The notes beneath the pieces were generated by a model. That model saw only the letters and a program-made list of their open reading frames with translations. It was not told the DNA's origin and did no database searches. Shown piece after piece: positions 9,767 to 18,404 of a stretch of 64,000 nt of DNA. Every line of letters begins with the position of its first letter. Positions within the stretch are counted from its first letter, which is position 1. The position numbers were made by a program, and so were the translations under genes. Location of the stretch: assembly GCF_002843315.1 (NCBI RefSeq), contig NZ_MVDD01000015.1:36105-100104 (forward strand). Direction: 5' to 3'. Source of the stretch: Labilibaculum filiforme. GTDB lineage: Bacteria; Bacteroidota; Bacteroidia; Bacteroidales; Marinifilaceae.

Positions 9767-10834
9767 ATGGAGCTGAAAACAGAGTTGATTATTGCAGTCG
9801 TTTTACAAGTATTGCTTTTGCAAGGATGTAAAAATGCAAACAATTCAAGTAATCAGACTGTTGTCGATTTGGTAGAAGCGAAATTAATCCTGAATTCCGG
9901 AATTGATCAAAATCATCCGGATACTGACTCCATTAAATATGGATTTGAAAGTGGCGATGTGAAAAAAGTGGGAGATCGCTTTCATATGCTTGTCAATGAG
10001 CGGTTTGCCGATTTGCCGACTGTTAATAATCGCTTTGCTTATTGGCAAAGTGCTGATAACAAGCAGTGGAAACGAAAAAGTACTTTATTACAATTCTCAT
10101 ATGATACTACGGGAGTAGTGCCCAATTCTTGTATTTACAGTCCGAAATGGGTGTATTCCAAGAAGGAAAATCTTTGGTGCTTGTTTTACATTCAATACAA
10201 ATCTTCACCATCCCGAACAGATGCCTTCTATCTTCGATACGATGGAGAGGTGATGTGTTCTAAATCTCAAACGAAAGGAATGGATGGTATTGCTGGACCT
10301 TTTGATAAAGGGAAACTCGTTTTTAAGAAATCAAAAACTGCGAATTGGGAGGGATTGCAGGGAATTACAGGATTTTCGCCTTATCAGGTAGGAAATAAAT
10401 GGTACGCTTTATACGGAAGTGCGAATACAGAAAATAAGCCTTGTACAAATTGGAGAATTGGAATTGCTACGACAGATAGCTTATCTGGTCAGTGGAATTC
10501 CACAGGTGAAAATTTACCATTAGAACTTCCAATAAGTGCTGAAGCTCCGCAAGTTTTAAAGCTTGAAGATTGTTATTTGGCTTTGGTCGATGAGATTGGA
10601 GGAAATGAGAATTTTAGCTTGTTGACGTCTAAAAACGGACTTGATTGGACCTATCATTCAGAGCTGAAATTTCTTGAAAAGGAACAGTGGAAATGGAAAG
10701 AGGTTCGTTCGCCAATTGGTTTTTTTGAAGATAAAGGAAGTTACTACACGTACTTTACGACTTACTATAAAAACACAGATTTTGCGCCACTAAGACAAAT
10801 GAAGTTCAGTATAAAACCAATAAATCAGAAATAA
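9767..10834 (+). CDS. lipoprotein, five-bladed beta-propeller glycosidase-like (GH43/GH117-like fold)
   Basis: About 355 residues from ATG 9767; an in-frame TTG at 9749 is less likely because the lipoprotein signal (VVLQVLLLQGC) begins right after this ATG. The repeated pattern of W/Y-rich strands (FHMLVNERF, YSPKWVYSKKENLWCLFYIQY, GNKWYALYGSA, EAPQVLKLEDCYLALVDE, SPIGFFEDKGSYYTYFTTYY) is typical of five-bladed propellers of clans GH-F/J and relatives. An EAP segment in the fourth blade is a candidate acid residue, but I cannot assign a catalytic set, so the enzyme family is open. In a sulfated-galactan PUL a GH117-like exo-(3,6-anhydro)galactosidase or a GH43-type activity would fit; both are inferences. 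It sits between a sulfatase and an esterase in the same operon. Confidence 0.6.
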   Translation: MELKTELIIAVVLQVLLLQGCKNANNSSNQTVVDLVEAKLILNSGIDQNHPDTDSIKYGFESGDVKKVGDRFHMLVNERFADLPTVNNRFAYWQSADNKQWKRKSTLLQFSYDTTGVVPNSCIYSPKWVYSKKENLWCLFYIQYKSSPSRTDAFYLRYDGEVMCSKSQTKGMDGIAGPFDKGKLVFKKSKTANWEGLQGITGFSPYQVGNKWYALYGSANTENKPCTNWRIGIATTDSLSGQWNSTGENLPLELPISAEAPQVLKLEDCYLALVDEIGGNENFSLLTSKNGLDWTYHSELKFLEKEQWKWKEVRSPIGFFEDKGSYYTYFTTYYKNTDFAPLRQMKFSIKPINQK

Positions 10835-10847
10835 AACTTACTCGATA

Positions 10848-11741
10848 ATGAAACGAATCAGTCTACTTCTAATTGTATTTCAATTCGCGATATCACTGTC
10901 TTATGCCACTGCAAAGACAAGGTGCGAGAATGTTGTTCATGTGGTTTTACTTGCTGGGCAATCGAATATGGCAGGAGTTGGAAATTTCGATGAATTGGAT
11001 GCCAGGGTAAAACAAAAAATTAAAGAGTTTGGGAAACGGGTTCATTTAAGTATCGATGGAGAAAGTCCAAAGCCACTATCTTTTGTTTTTTCGCAATATC
11101 AGAAAGACAAACGAGGTTTTGGAAATGTATTCGGGCCAGAGATATTTTTAGGCTTGACTTTAGCCGAACAAAATCCAACACGAGAATATCTTTTTATTAA
11201 AACCGCTCAAGGCGGTACTGCATTGTATGGTGCTTGGAATCCGGAGTGGACTGCAGAAAAAGCAATGGCGGTTGAGGCGAAAGGATTCAAGCGTGATTTG
11301 AAGCTCTATAGTCTGCATCAATCCCATATCAAGAAAAATCTGCAAAGGCTAAAACAAAAGGGGAAAGCATATCAAATTATTGGCATGTGCTGGATGCAAG
11401 GGGAGAATGATGCAGCAAAGGAAGTTAGCTCTCGTTTCTATAAAGAAAACCTGGAAAAGCTGATTAAAGGTTATCGTAGCGAGTTTAACGTGCCAGAGAT
11501 GCCATTTGTGATTGGCCAAATTAATTCGAGTTATGGTCGTTTTCCTGAAGGTCCTGAAATGGTAAGAGGAGCAATGGTTAGTGTATCTGAGTCAGATGCA
11601 AATGTAAGTTGCATTAGAACATCTATTGATACCACTTGGAGCGATTACCCAAAAAACGACGATAATGTTCATTACAATACCGAAGGACAAACTCGTTTGG
11701 GAAGAGCATTTGCAAAAGAATTAATGGTTTTGTGTAAATAA
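10848..11741 (+). CDS. secreted SGNH-type carbohydrate acetylesterase (SASA/DUF303-like)
   Basis: 297 residues with a signal peptide. Block I is LLAGQSNMAGVGN (nucleophile Ser within GQSNM), a middle block is WMQGENDA, and the C-terminal block is DNVHYNTEGQTRLG, containing the Asp-x-x-His type catalytic pair. This is the sialate O-acetylesterase/acetylxylan-esterase-like group (CE6 and relatives), which removes acetyl groups from sugars. Its presence suggests that the target polysaccharide carries O-acetyl groups in addition to sulfate, or that the enzyme acts on another ester. It starts 13 bp after the propeller lipoprotein, consistent with co-transcription. Confidence 0.8.
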   Translation: MKRISLLLIVFQFAISLSYATAKTRCENVVHVVLLAGQSNMAGVGNFDELDARVKQKIKEFGKRVHLSIDGESPKPLSFVFSQYQKDKRGFGNVFGPEIFLGLTLAEQNPTREYLFIKTAQGGTALYGAWNPEWTAEKAMAVEAKGFKRDLKLYSLHQSHIKKNLQRLKQKGKAYQIIGMCWMQGENDAAKEVSSRFYKENLEKLIKGYRSEFNVPEMPFVIGQINSSYGRFPEGPEMVRGAMVSVSESDANVSCIRTSIDTTWSDYPKNDDNVHYNTEGQTRLGRAFAKELMVLCK

Positions 11742-11764
11742 TTGTGAGATAAAAAGATACATCG

Positions 11765-14419
11765 ATGAGTAATAGGAGAAATTTTATAAAAAAAGCGGGA
11801 GTCGGATTTATTTTAGTAATACTATTCATTACTGTTTCTGCAGAGAATTGCAAAAGCGAAAAATTTTCAACGGCTGGTTTTTATAATGTGGAAGGAAGTC
11901 CTCGTGAAGTTTATAATTTTAATCCTGGATGGCGATTCCATAAAGGAGATGTTAAGGGTGCAGAATTAGTGAATTTTGATGACAGCAAGTGGGAAGCCGC
12001 AAACCTGCCTCATGGCTTGGAGATATTGGGAGAGAATGGAAGCGGAGGTCGGAACTATCAGGGGAAGGCATGGTATCGTAAGCAGTTTGAGATTCAAAAT
12101 AAAGAAGTTGAAGGGAGAACTTACCTCTATTTTGAAGCCATTATGGGTAAGTGTAAGATTTGGGTGAATGGAAACTTGTTAGTGGAACATTTTGGCGGTT
12201 ATTTACCTATTGCAGTTGACCTTACTGATGTTATAAATCCAAAAGGGAAAAGCAATATTGTAGCTGTTCTGGCTGATAATAGTGATGATACGACGTATTT
12301 ACCAGGTAAGAATCAAAGTGGACTTGATTTTGCTTATTTCGGTGGAATTTATCGGGATACCTATTTAATACAAACCGCTTCGGTGCATTTTAGCTTTCCA
12401 GAATTGAGTAAAACAGTAGCAGGTGCAGGCGTTTTTATTGCGACTTTGGATGTGAATGGGAATGATGCTAAAATGGAAGTGAGAACCGAATTGACCAACG
12501 AAAGTAAAAAAGCCGTTAATGCCACAGTAAAGATTGTTTTGGAGGATGAGGAGCTGCAACCCGTAAAGGAAGTGCTGCAAAATGTAAAGTTGAAGGCTCA
12601 AGCCAAGCAACAATTTTCAAATAAGTTGTCAGTAAATAATGTACACTTATGGCATCCCGATGATCCATATTTGCACTTTGTTCGTACCGAGATTATTATA
12701 AATGGAAAAATAGTTGACCAGATGCGCACGCGAGTTGGAATTCGTTTGTTCGAAATGAAAGGTGCCGAAGGTTTATTTATTAATAAAAAGTTCTACGACC
12801 AAAAGTTGATTGGAGCTAATCGTCATCAGGACTATAGTTATATTGGAAATGCATTGCCAAATTCCGGTCAATGGCGAGATGTGAAATTACTGCGAGAAGG
12901 TGGATGTCGAATTATTCGAGTGGGACATTATCCTCAAGATCCGGCATTCTATGATGCTTGTGATGAATTAGGAATGCTAACAACGACAGCGAATCCCGGT
13001 TGGCACTTTTTTAATTTTAAGAATCCTGTTTTTGAAGAACGATTGTATAATGACACTCGAGAATTGGTTCGAAGAGATCGAAATGTAGCTTCCATTTTAA
13101 TGTGGGAAACCGCTTTAAATGAAACACCATCTCAGCCTGATCGTGCAATGAATAACATGCATAAAATTGCTCATGAAGAATATCCTTTTCCTGGAATGTA
13201 CACCGTTACCGATCATCAGGAAGCAAAAAAAGGTGGCTTAGATATGTATTATCATGGCGATGATGAAAATGTGAATTCATTTAATCGTGAGTATGGAGAT
13301 GGCTGGGAAGTTGATAATTGGCAATCTCAGAATGCAATGAGTCGTGTGAAAATGGAATGGGGAGAGAAAGCGATGCTTACCCAAGCCTTACGACAGGCAA
13401 AAGAATTGAACGATAGATATCCAACACCTAAAGTTCGTATTGGAGGTGCCAAGTGGGCAGGAATCGATCATCAAAGAGGCTATCATCCAGATCCATTTTG
13501 GGGAGGATTATTGAACGGGGTTCGTTTGCCCAAATATGCTTACTACGTGTATAAAAGTCAGTATAGTGCAGATTATAAGGTGAAGGGAATTAAAACTGGG
13601 CCAATGCTATTTAATACAAATGAATTAACTCAAACTTCGCCTAAAGATGTTGTGATTTTTAGCAATTGCGATGAAGTACGCTTGTACTGGTTAGGAGAAT
13701 TGCTTGCAACACAAAAACCGTCTACCGAAAAAGCTTACGCAGATATGCCGCATCCTCCTTTTGTTTTTAAAAACGTGTTCGATTTTGAGGTGATAAAAAG
13801 CACGTGGCGGACAAAAACAAAAGAGATTGAAATGATTGCCGAAGGACTAATTGATGGAAAAGTTGTGATAAGAGATGTAAAAAATTATCCTGAGCAATCA
13901 GCTGGTTTACAACTGAGTATTGCAGATGAAGGAATGAATTTAACTGCCGATGGCTCTGATATTATTCCTGTTCGTGCTACGATTGTTGATCCTGATGGAA
14001 TGAAAAAGGTGTTGGCTTCGGAGTATGTTTACTTTGAAGTAGATGGTCCGGCCGAAATTATCGGAGGGAAATTTAACATGGGAAATCCAGTGAAAACGGA
14101 AATGGGTATTGCCACCGTGTTGATTCGTGCATCAATTTATTCAGGAAAGATAAAGATAAGTGCATTTTCAAATGGATTAAAATCAGATTCGATAACTATT
14201 GAGTCTAAACCTTCCAGCTTAAAAAAACTCTTTGATGAGGATTATTTAAAAGCATCGATAAAACCCAGTTCAAATCAAACGGTAATTATTCAAAAAGATA
14301 GAGGAGATATGCCGATGGATGTAATTGAACTTCAGAAAGAACTAAAACAGCTTCGATTAGAAAAAGTTGGCAAAGAGCAGGAGATTATGGAGTTAAGAAG
14401 TCAATTGAAAGAGCATTAG
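11765..14419 (+). CDS. GH2 beta-galactosidase-like enzyme with C-terminal coiled coil
   Basis: 884 residues. The N-terminus SNRRNFIKKAG looks like a Tat motif followed by a very hydrophobic stretch. The GH2 order is visible: jelly-roll with WRFHKGDVKGAELVNFDDSKWE and KAWYRKQFE, an immunoglobulin-like domain, then a TIM barrel with LIGANRHQDYSYIG. The candidate acid/base is Glu453 (ALNE) and the candidate nucleophile Glu509 (REYGD). The closest relative in the window is the GH2 at 33798, which shares the RGYH and DIFRLPKF-type C-terminal barrel pattern. An unusual C-terminal tail of about 30 residues (residues 852-884) is heptad-like and Glu/Lys-rich (VIELQKELKQLRLEK), predicting a coiled coil that could oligomerise the enzyme. 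GH2 covers several exo-beta-glycosidases; beta-galactosidase is favoured by context only. Confidence 0.85.
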   Translation: MSNRRNFIKKAGVGFILVILFITVSAENCKSEKFSTAGFYNVEGSPREVYNFNPGWRFHKGDVKGAELVNFDDSKWEAANLPHGLEILGENGSGGRNYQGKAWYRKQFEIQNKEVEGRTYLYFEAIMGKCKIWVNGNLLVEHFGGYLPIAVDLTDVINPKGKSNIVAVLADNSDDTTYLPGKNQSGLDFAYFGGIYRDTYLIQTASVHFSFPELSKTVAGAGVFIATLDVNGNDAKMEVRTELTNESKKAVNATVKIVLEDEELQPVKEVLQNVKLKAQAKQQFSNKLSVNNVHLWHPDDPYLHFVRTEIIINGKIVDQMRTRVGIRLFEMKGAEGLFINKKFYDQKLIGANRHQDYSYIGNALPNSGQWRDVKLLREGGCRIIRVGHYPQDPAFYDACDELGMLTTTANPGWHFFNFKNPVFEERLYNDTRELVRRDRNVASILMWETALNETPSQPDRAMNNMHKIAHEEYPFPGMYTVTDHQEAKKGGLDMYYHGDDENVNSFNREYGDGWEVDNWQSQNAMSRVKMEWGEKAMLTQALRQAKELNDRYPTPKVRIGGAKWAGIDHQRGYHPDPFWGGLLNGVRLPKYAYYVYKSQYSADYKVKGIKTGPMLFNTNELTQTSPKDVVIFSNCDEVRLYWLGELLATQKPSTEKAYADMPHPPFVFKNVFDFEVIKSTWRTKTKEIEMIAEGLIDGKVVIRDVKNYPEQSAGLQLSIADEGMNLTADGSDIIPVRATIVDPDGMKKVLASEYVYFEVDGPAEIIGGKFNMGNPVKTEMGIATVLIRASIYSGKIKISAFSNGLKSDSITIESKPSSLKKLFDEDYLKASIKPSSNQTVIIQKDRGDMPMDVIELQKELKQLRLEKVGKEQEIMELRSQLKEH

Positions 14420-14462
14420 TTCTTTTAGTATATGATAATTAGAATTGAAAAAAAATATTTCG

Positions 14463-15920
14463 ATGAGTAATAGAAGAGATTTTATAAAAAAGGCGGGAAT
14501 GGGATTTGCATTGGCAGGAATCTCAGGAAGCTCTATTGCACAGGTTGCAGGAACGGTATTAAACAATGAATCAACTACTGATTTTAATGTCGTGAATGGC
14601 ATCGAAACAGTCGAGCTAAAAGTTACAAAACCTCTATTTTGTCCTTATTACAGCATATCAACACCTGCCGAAAAAGGTGGGGGAGCTCACTATTACAGAA
14701 ATGATGCATTTAAGCACAATCCATTTACTGTGCCTGCCAGTGGTATGTCGGGTTCTCCAATTATTATGGATGCAAAAGGAAAGTTTGTTGGATTTATGAC
14801 CACTTATGCTTACGAAAATTCTATTTTCAGTTTTGATGGTGCCGACACTTTAACCATAACAGTACCACGAGGTCAGGAGTTGTTTATTGACGAGAGTGGA
14901 ATTGGAGATGATGCATGGAAAGCCTACAATTCCGAAATGATGCGCAGATTGGATATCAAGCCAATGACTGAGCATCCAAAATTTTGGGCGGATGTAGAGT
15001 ATTGTACATGGGTAGAGCAGAAGTTTTTATCAACTAAGAAACTGGAACATTTTAATCTTTTAACTCATGATTTTATTGCGAATTATTTGGATAAAATTAT
15101 TGAATTTGGATATCCAAAAGGGAAAATGACTTTAGATCATGGTTGGGGAACTTTTCCGGATGGAACAATCAATTCTGGCTTTGGTTCATGGGTGCCTGAT
15201 CCAAATAAATTTCCTGATTTTAGGAAAACAATGGATATGATAACTGAAAAGGGCTTTACTCCGGGACTTTGGATCGGGTTTCCAAAAATTCATGCTGCAA
15301 GTACTATAGCAAAAAAAAATCCCAACATGCTTGGCAGTTGGGAAGTAAATAATGATTCATGTAAACAAGATGATATTCGTTGGCTAAATCCTAAAGCAGA
15401 TATATTTGAATATGCATCGGAAACAATCGACCGTTTTTATAAAATGGGAGTTATGAAATTCAAAATTGATATGTCGTACAATACCAAATCGGACATGCTT
15501 CATATTCACAAAGAATTGTATAAAGCAGCTAAGTGTATTGATGAAAATATTGAAATGGAATTTCATGTACCGGATATTTTCTTTACTAAATTTACCGATG
15601 TAACCCGAACAAATGATGTATGGTTAAACGATAAGTTCGATTGGCAAGCCCGTGTAAAGACTCATTATAATGTGAGCTTAAAATCTGCTCCTGGTCGAGG
15701 CATTAACCTGGATCATATTGGAGGAAACGATACAGGAGCAATCACCGAAGCGAAATACCTGCAACATTTAGAAATGTATAAATCTAAGATTGGCTATCCA
15801 TGTGTGTCCCTATTATCACATCATATTAGTCAGAAATGCGTTGATGAAACAGGAGATTATTTATGGGATTATGAAAGGGGAAGTAAAAAAATAATTTCTG
15901 ATTTTCACAATGAAAAATAG
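14463..15920 (+). CDS. Tat-exported clan GH-D-like (GH27/GH36/GH31-like) glycosidase, family uncertain
   Basis: 485 residues from ATG 14463; the in-frame TTG at 14445 is rejected because the Tat signal SNRRDFIKKAGMGFALAG follows this ATG. A short beta domain is followed by a TIM barrel. The strand MKFKIDMSYN gives a K-x-D nucleophile candidate (Asp336) and RTNDVW a general acid candidate (Asp385), the pattern of alpha-galactosidase-type clan D enzymes; GKMTLDHGWGTFPDG matches the early barrel strand. It is shorter than typical GH36 proteins, and the overall sequence is not one I can place in a named family. GH129-like anhydrogalactosidase is an alternative suggested by context. The first 47 bases are almost identical to the start of the preceding GH2 gene. 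Confidence 0.65.
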   Translation: MSNRRDFIKKAGMGFALAGISGSSIAQVAGTVLNNESTTDFNVVNGIETVELKVTKPLFCPYYSISTPAEKGGGAHYYRNDAFKHNPFTVPASGMSGSPIIMDAKGKFVGFMTTYAYENSIFSFDGADTLTITVPRGQELFIDESGIGDDAWKAYNSEMMRRLDIKPMTEHPKFWADVEYCTWVEQKFLSTKKLEHFNLLTHDFIANYLDKIIEFGYPKGKMTLDHGWGTFPDGTINSGFGSWVPDPNKFPDFRKTMDMITEKGFTPGLWIGFPKIHAASTIAKKNPNMLGSWEVNNDSCKQDDIRWLNPKADIFEYASETIDRFYKMGVMKFKIDMSYNTKSDMLHIHKELYKAAKCIDENIEMEFHVPDIFFTKFTDVTRTNDVWLNDKFDWQARVKTHYNVSLKSAPGRGINLDHIGGNDTGAITEAKYLQHLEMYKSKIGYPCVSLLSHHISQKCVDETGDYLWDYERGSKKIISDFHNEK

Positions 15921-15941
15921 TTTTCGACAAAGACATAATTT

Positions 15942-18377
15942 ATGAAAAAATACTTAGTAGTAATAGCTTTAATTGGTTTATTCATTGGTTGTTCTGTTAG
16001 TAAAGAAGAGTTAGGGCGACAAGTTGTAGATCTTAAAAAAGGATGGAAATTTACCAAAGGAGAAGTGGAGAATGGGGAAACTGTTCAGTTGGATGATAGC
16101 CAATGGGAAACCGTTAATGTTCCTCACGATTGGGCTATTTATGGACCTTTCGATTCAAAAAACGATGCTCAAAGTAAGAAAGTTGTTGCAGATGGTGAAA
16201 AAAATAAGAAGCTACGATTGGGAAGAACAGCAGGTTTGCCGTATATGGGAATTGGTTGGTATCGAAAATCTTTTGAGCTAGCAGAGAATAATGCGGATAA
16301 AAAGTTAAATGTGGAATTCGATGGCGCCATGAGTCATGCCAAAGTCTATGTAAATGGCAATTTTGTTGGCGAATGGCCATATGGATATACGTCTTTTTCT
16401 TTCGATATTTCTGATTTTGTGAAAGTTGGGAAAAATGTACTCGCAGTGAGATTGCAGAATAAACCGCAAAGTTCACGATGGTATCCAGGTGCAGGTTTGT
16501 ATCGGAATGTTCGTTTGCTTACTACCAATAAAGCACACGTTAAGCATTGGGGAACAAACATCACAACACCTCAGGTTTCTGAAAAAATGGCCGAAGTGAA
16601 AATAAAAACCACTCTTATTGGAAGCGATAAGTGTACGCTGTTAACCGAAATATATAATTCTAGTAACTTGTTGATTGCTAAGAAAGAATCAGAACCAATA
16701 GTTGGGAATGAATTAGAGTTGGAGCAAAGTCTGCCAGTAGAGAACCCGCAACTTTGGTCCATCGAAAGTCCGGTAATTTATACCGTATTATCAAAAGTGA
16801 TTCGGGAAGGCGAGATATTGGATGTTTATGAATCAAGCTTTGGAATTCGGAGTTTTACATTTACAAGTGATGATGGTTTGCATTTAAATGGGAAACGACT
16901 TCAGGTTCAGGGGGTTTGTATGCATCACGATTTAGGTCCTTTGGGTGCGGCGGTTAATATTTCAGCATTGCACCGACAGTTGGTTATTTTAAAAGGAATG
17001 GGTTGTAATGCAATTCGAACTTCGCACAATTCTCCTACGCCCGAATTGTTGAGCATGTGCGATACCATGGGATTTTTAGTGATGGACGAAGCCTTTGATG
17101 AATGGAAAAAAGGGAAGAATAAGAATGGCTACACACATTTGTGGGATGATTGGGCCGAGAAAGATTTAATGGCCTTAATTCATCGCGATCGAAATCATCC
17201 ATCGGTATTTATGTGGAGTGTAGGCAACGAAATATTAGAACAATTTACGGATGATGGCTGGAAAAGAGCAAAGTTTATAGTGGATATTGCTCATCGCGAA
17301 GATAATACGCGACCAGTTACTATTGGAATGAACCGAGAAGCACCGGCAGAAAATAATTTTGCGGTTCAGTTCGATCTAAAAGGATGGAACTATCATACGC
17401 ATTTGTATCCTTGGTTAAAAGAGGAGCATCCCGATTGGTGCTTTATTGCCAGCGAAACACAATCGACCGTTTCGAGTCGTGGCTATTTCGATTTAGATGC
17501 TGTTCCTCGAAAGCATTATGAACGTGAGAATCTGCAATGTTCTGATTACGGATTGGATTATTGCAATTGGTCGAATACTCCCGACGTAGGTTTTGCTATG
17601 CTCGATGATAATCCGCATGTAGCGGGAGAGTTTGTGTGGACAGGTTTTGATTATTTAGGAGAACCATCACCTTATAATTTGCAGTGGCCAACTAAAAATT
17701 CCTATTTTGGAATTGTAGATTTGTGCGGATTTCCAAAAAGCATTTACTACCTATACAAAGCGCGTTGGACCAAGGAAAATGTATTGCATATATTGCCACA
17801 TTGGAATTGGGATCAGTCTCAGGTAAAAACGGTACCTGTGCATGTATTTACCAATTTCAATTCAGCAGAATTATTTGTGAATGGCAAAAGTTATGGAGTA
17901 AGAACTAAAAATCCGAAAGAGGTTTATGAACGATATCGCCTAGTTTGGAAGGATGTAAACTATGAACCCGGCGAAGTAAAGCTTGTTGCTTTTGATGAGA
18001 ATGGGAAACCAGCTATGGAGAATAGTATAAAAACAGCTTCGGAGCCATATGCTTTGCAATTGGTGAGTCAGTATTCTAAAATTAAAGCCGATGGAGAAAG
18101 TCTTTCTTTTGTAGAAGTAAATGTTGTCGATAAAGAGGGTAATTTTTGTCCGACAGCCAATTTGCCGATTCAATTTTCGGTGGAGGGAGCAGGAACTTTT
18201 CATGTTGCAGGGAATGGCAATTCAACCGATATTACTCCATTTCAAAGTCATGTAAGGAATTGTTTCAATGGAAAATGTTTGGTGATGCTTCAATCATCCG
18301 AAAAGGCAGGAACGATTTCTTTAACAGCTACTGCAGATCAATTGAAGTCTGCAAAATTAGAAGTTGTAACTAATTAG
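15942..18377 (+). CDS. GH2 beta-galactosidase-like lipoprotein
   Basis: 811 residues with a lipoprotein signal (LIGLFIGC). The GH2 fold is complete: sugar-binding jelly-roll (WKFTKGEV..WETVNVPHDWAIYGPF, GIGWYRKSFEL), Ig-like domain, TIM barrel with LQGVCMHHDLGPLGAAVN and AIRTSHNSPTPE, acid/base Glu430 (WSVGNE) and nucleophile candidate Glu505 (ASETQS), then the C-terminal beta domains (DUF4982-like). This is the layout of Bacteroidota exo-beta-galactosidases. It begins 21 bp after the clan D-like gene. It resembles the GH2 at 24520 more than the one at 11765, so the locus holds at least two distinct GH2 lineages, presumably for different linkages or sulfation states. Confidence 0.88.
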   Translation: MKKYLVVIALIGLFIGCSVSKEELGRQVVDLKKGWKFTKGEVENGETVQLDDSQWETVNVPHDWAIYGPFDSKNDAQSKKVVADGEKNKKLRLGRTAGLPYMGIGWYRKSFELAENNADKKLNVEFDGAMSHAKVYVNGNFVGEWPYGYTSFSFDISDFVKVGKNVLAVRLQNKPQSSRWYPGAGLYRNVRLLTTNKAHVKHWGTNITTPQVSEKMAEVKIKTTLIGSDKCTLLTEIYNSSNLLIAKKESEPIVGNELELEQSLPVENPQLWSIESPVIYTVLSKVIREGEILDVYESSFGIRSFTFTSDDGLHLNGKRLQVQGVCMHHDLGPLGAAVNISALHRQLVILKGMGCNAIRTSHNSPTPELLSMCDTMGFLVMDEAFDEWKKGKNKNGYTHLWDDWAEKDLMALIHRDRNHPSVFMWSVGNEILEQFTDDGWKRAKFIVDIAHREDNTRPVTIGMNREAPAENNFAVQFDLKGWNYHTHLYPWLKEEHPDWCFIASETQSTVSSRGYFDLDAVPRKHYERENLQCSDYGLDYCNWSNTPDVGFAMLDDNPHVAGEFVWTGFDYLGEPSPYNLQWPTKNSYFGIVDLCGFPKSIYYLYKARWTKENVLHILPHWNWDQSQVKTVPVHVFTNFNSAELFVNGKSYGVRTKNPKEVYERYRLVWKDVNYEPGEVKLVAFDENGKPAMENSIKTASEPYALQLVSQYSKIKADGESLSFVEVNVVDKEGNFCPTANLPIQFSVEGAGTFHVAGNGNSTDITPFQSHVRNCFNGKCLVMLQSSEKAGTISLTATADQLKSAKLEVVTN

Positions 18378-18404
18378 TGTTCTGTTCATTAAAGATGTTG
18401 ATCA

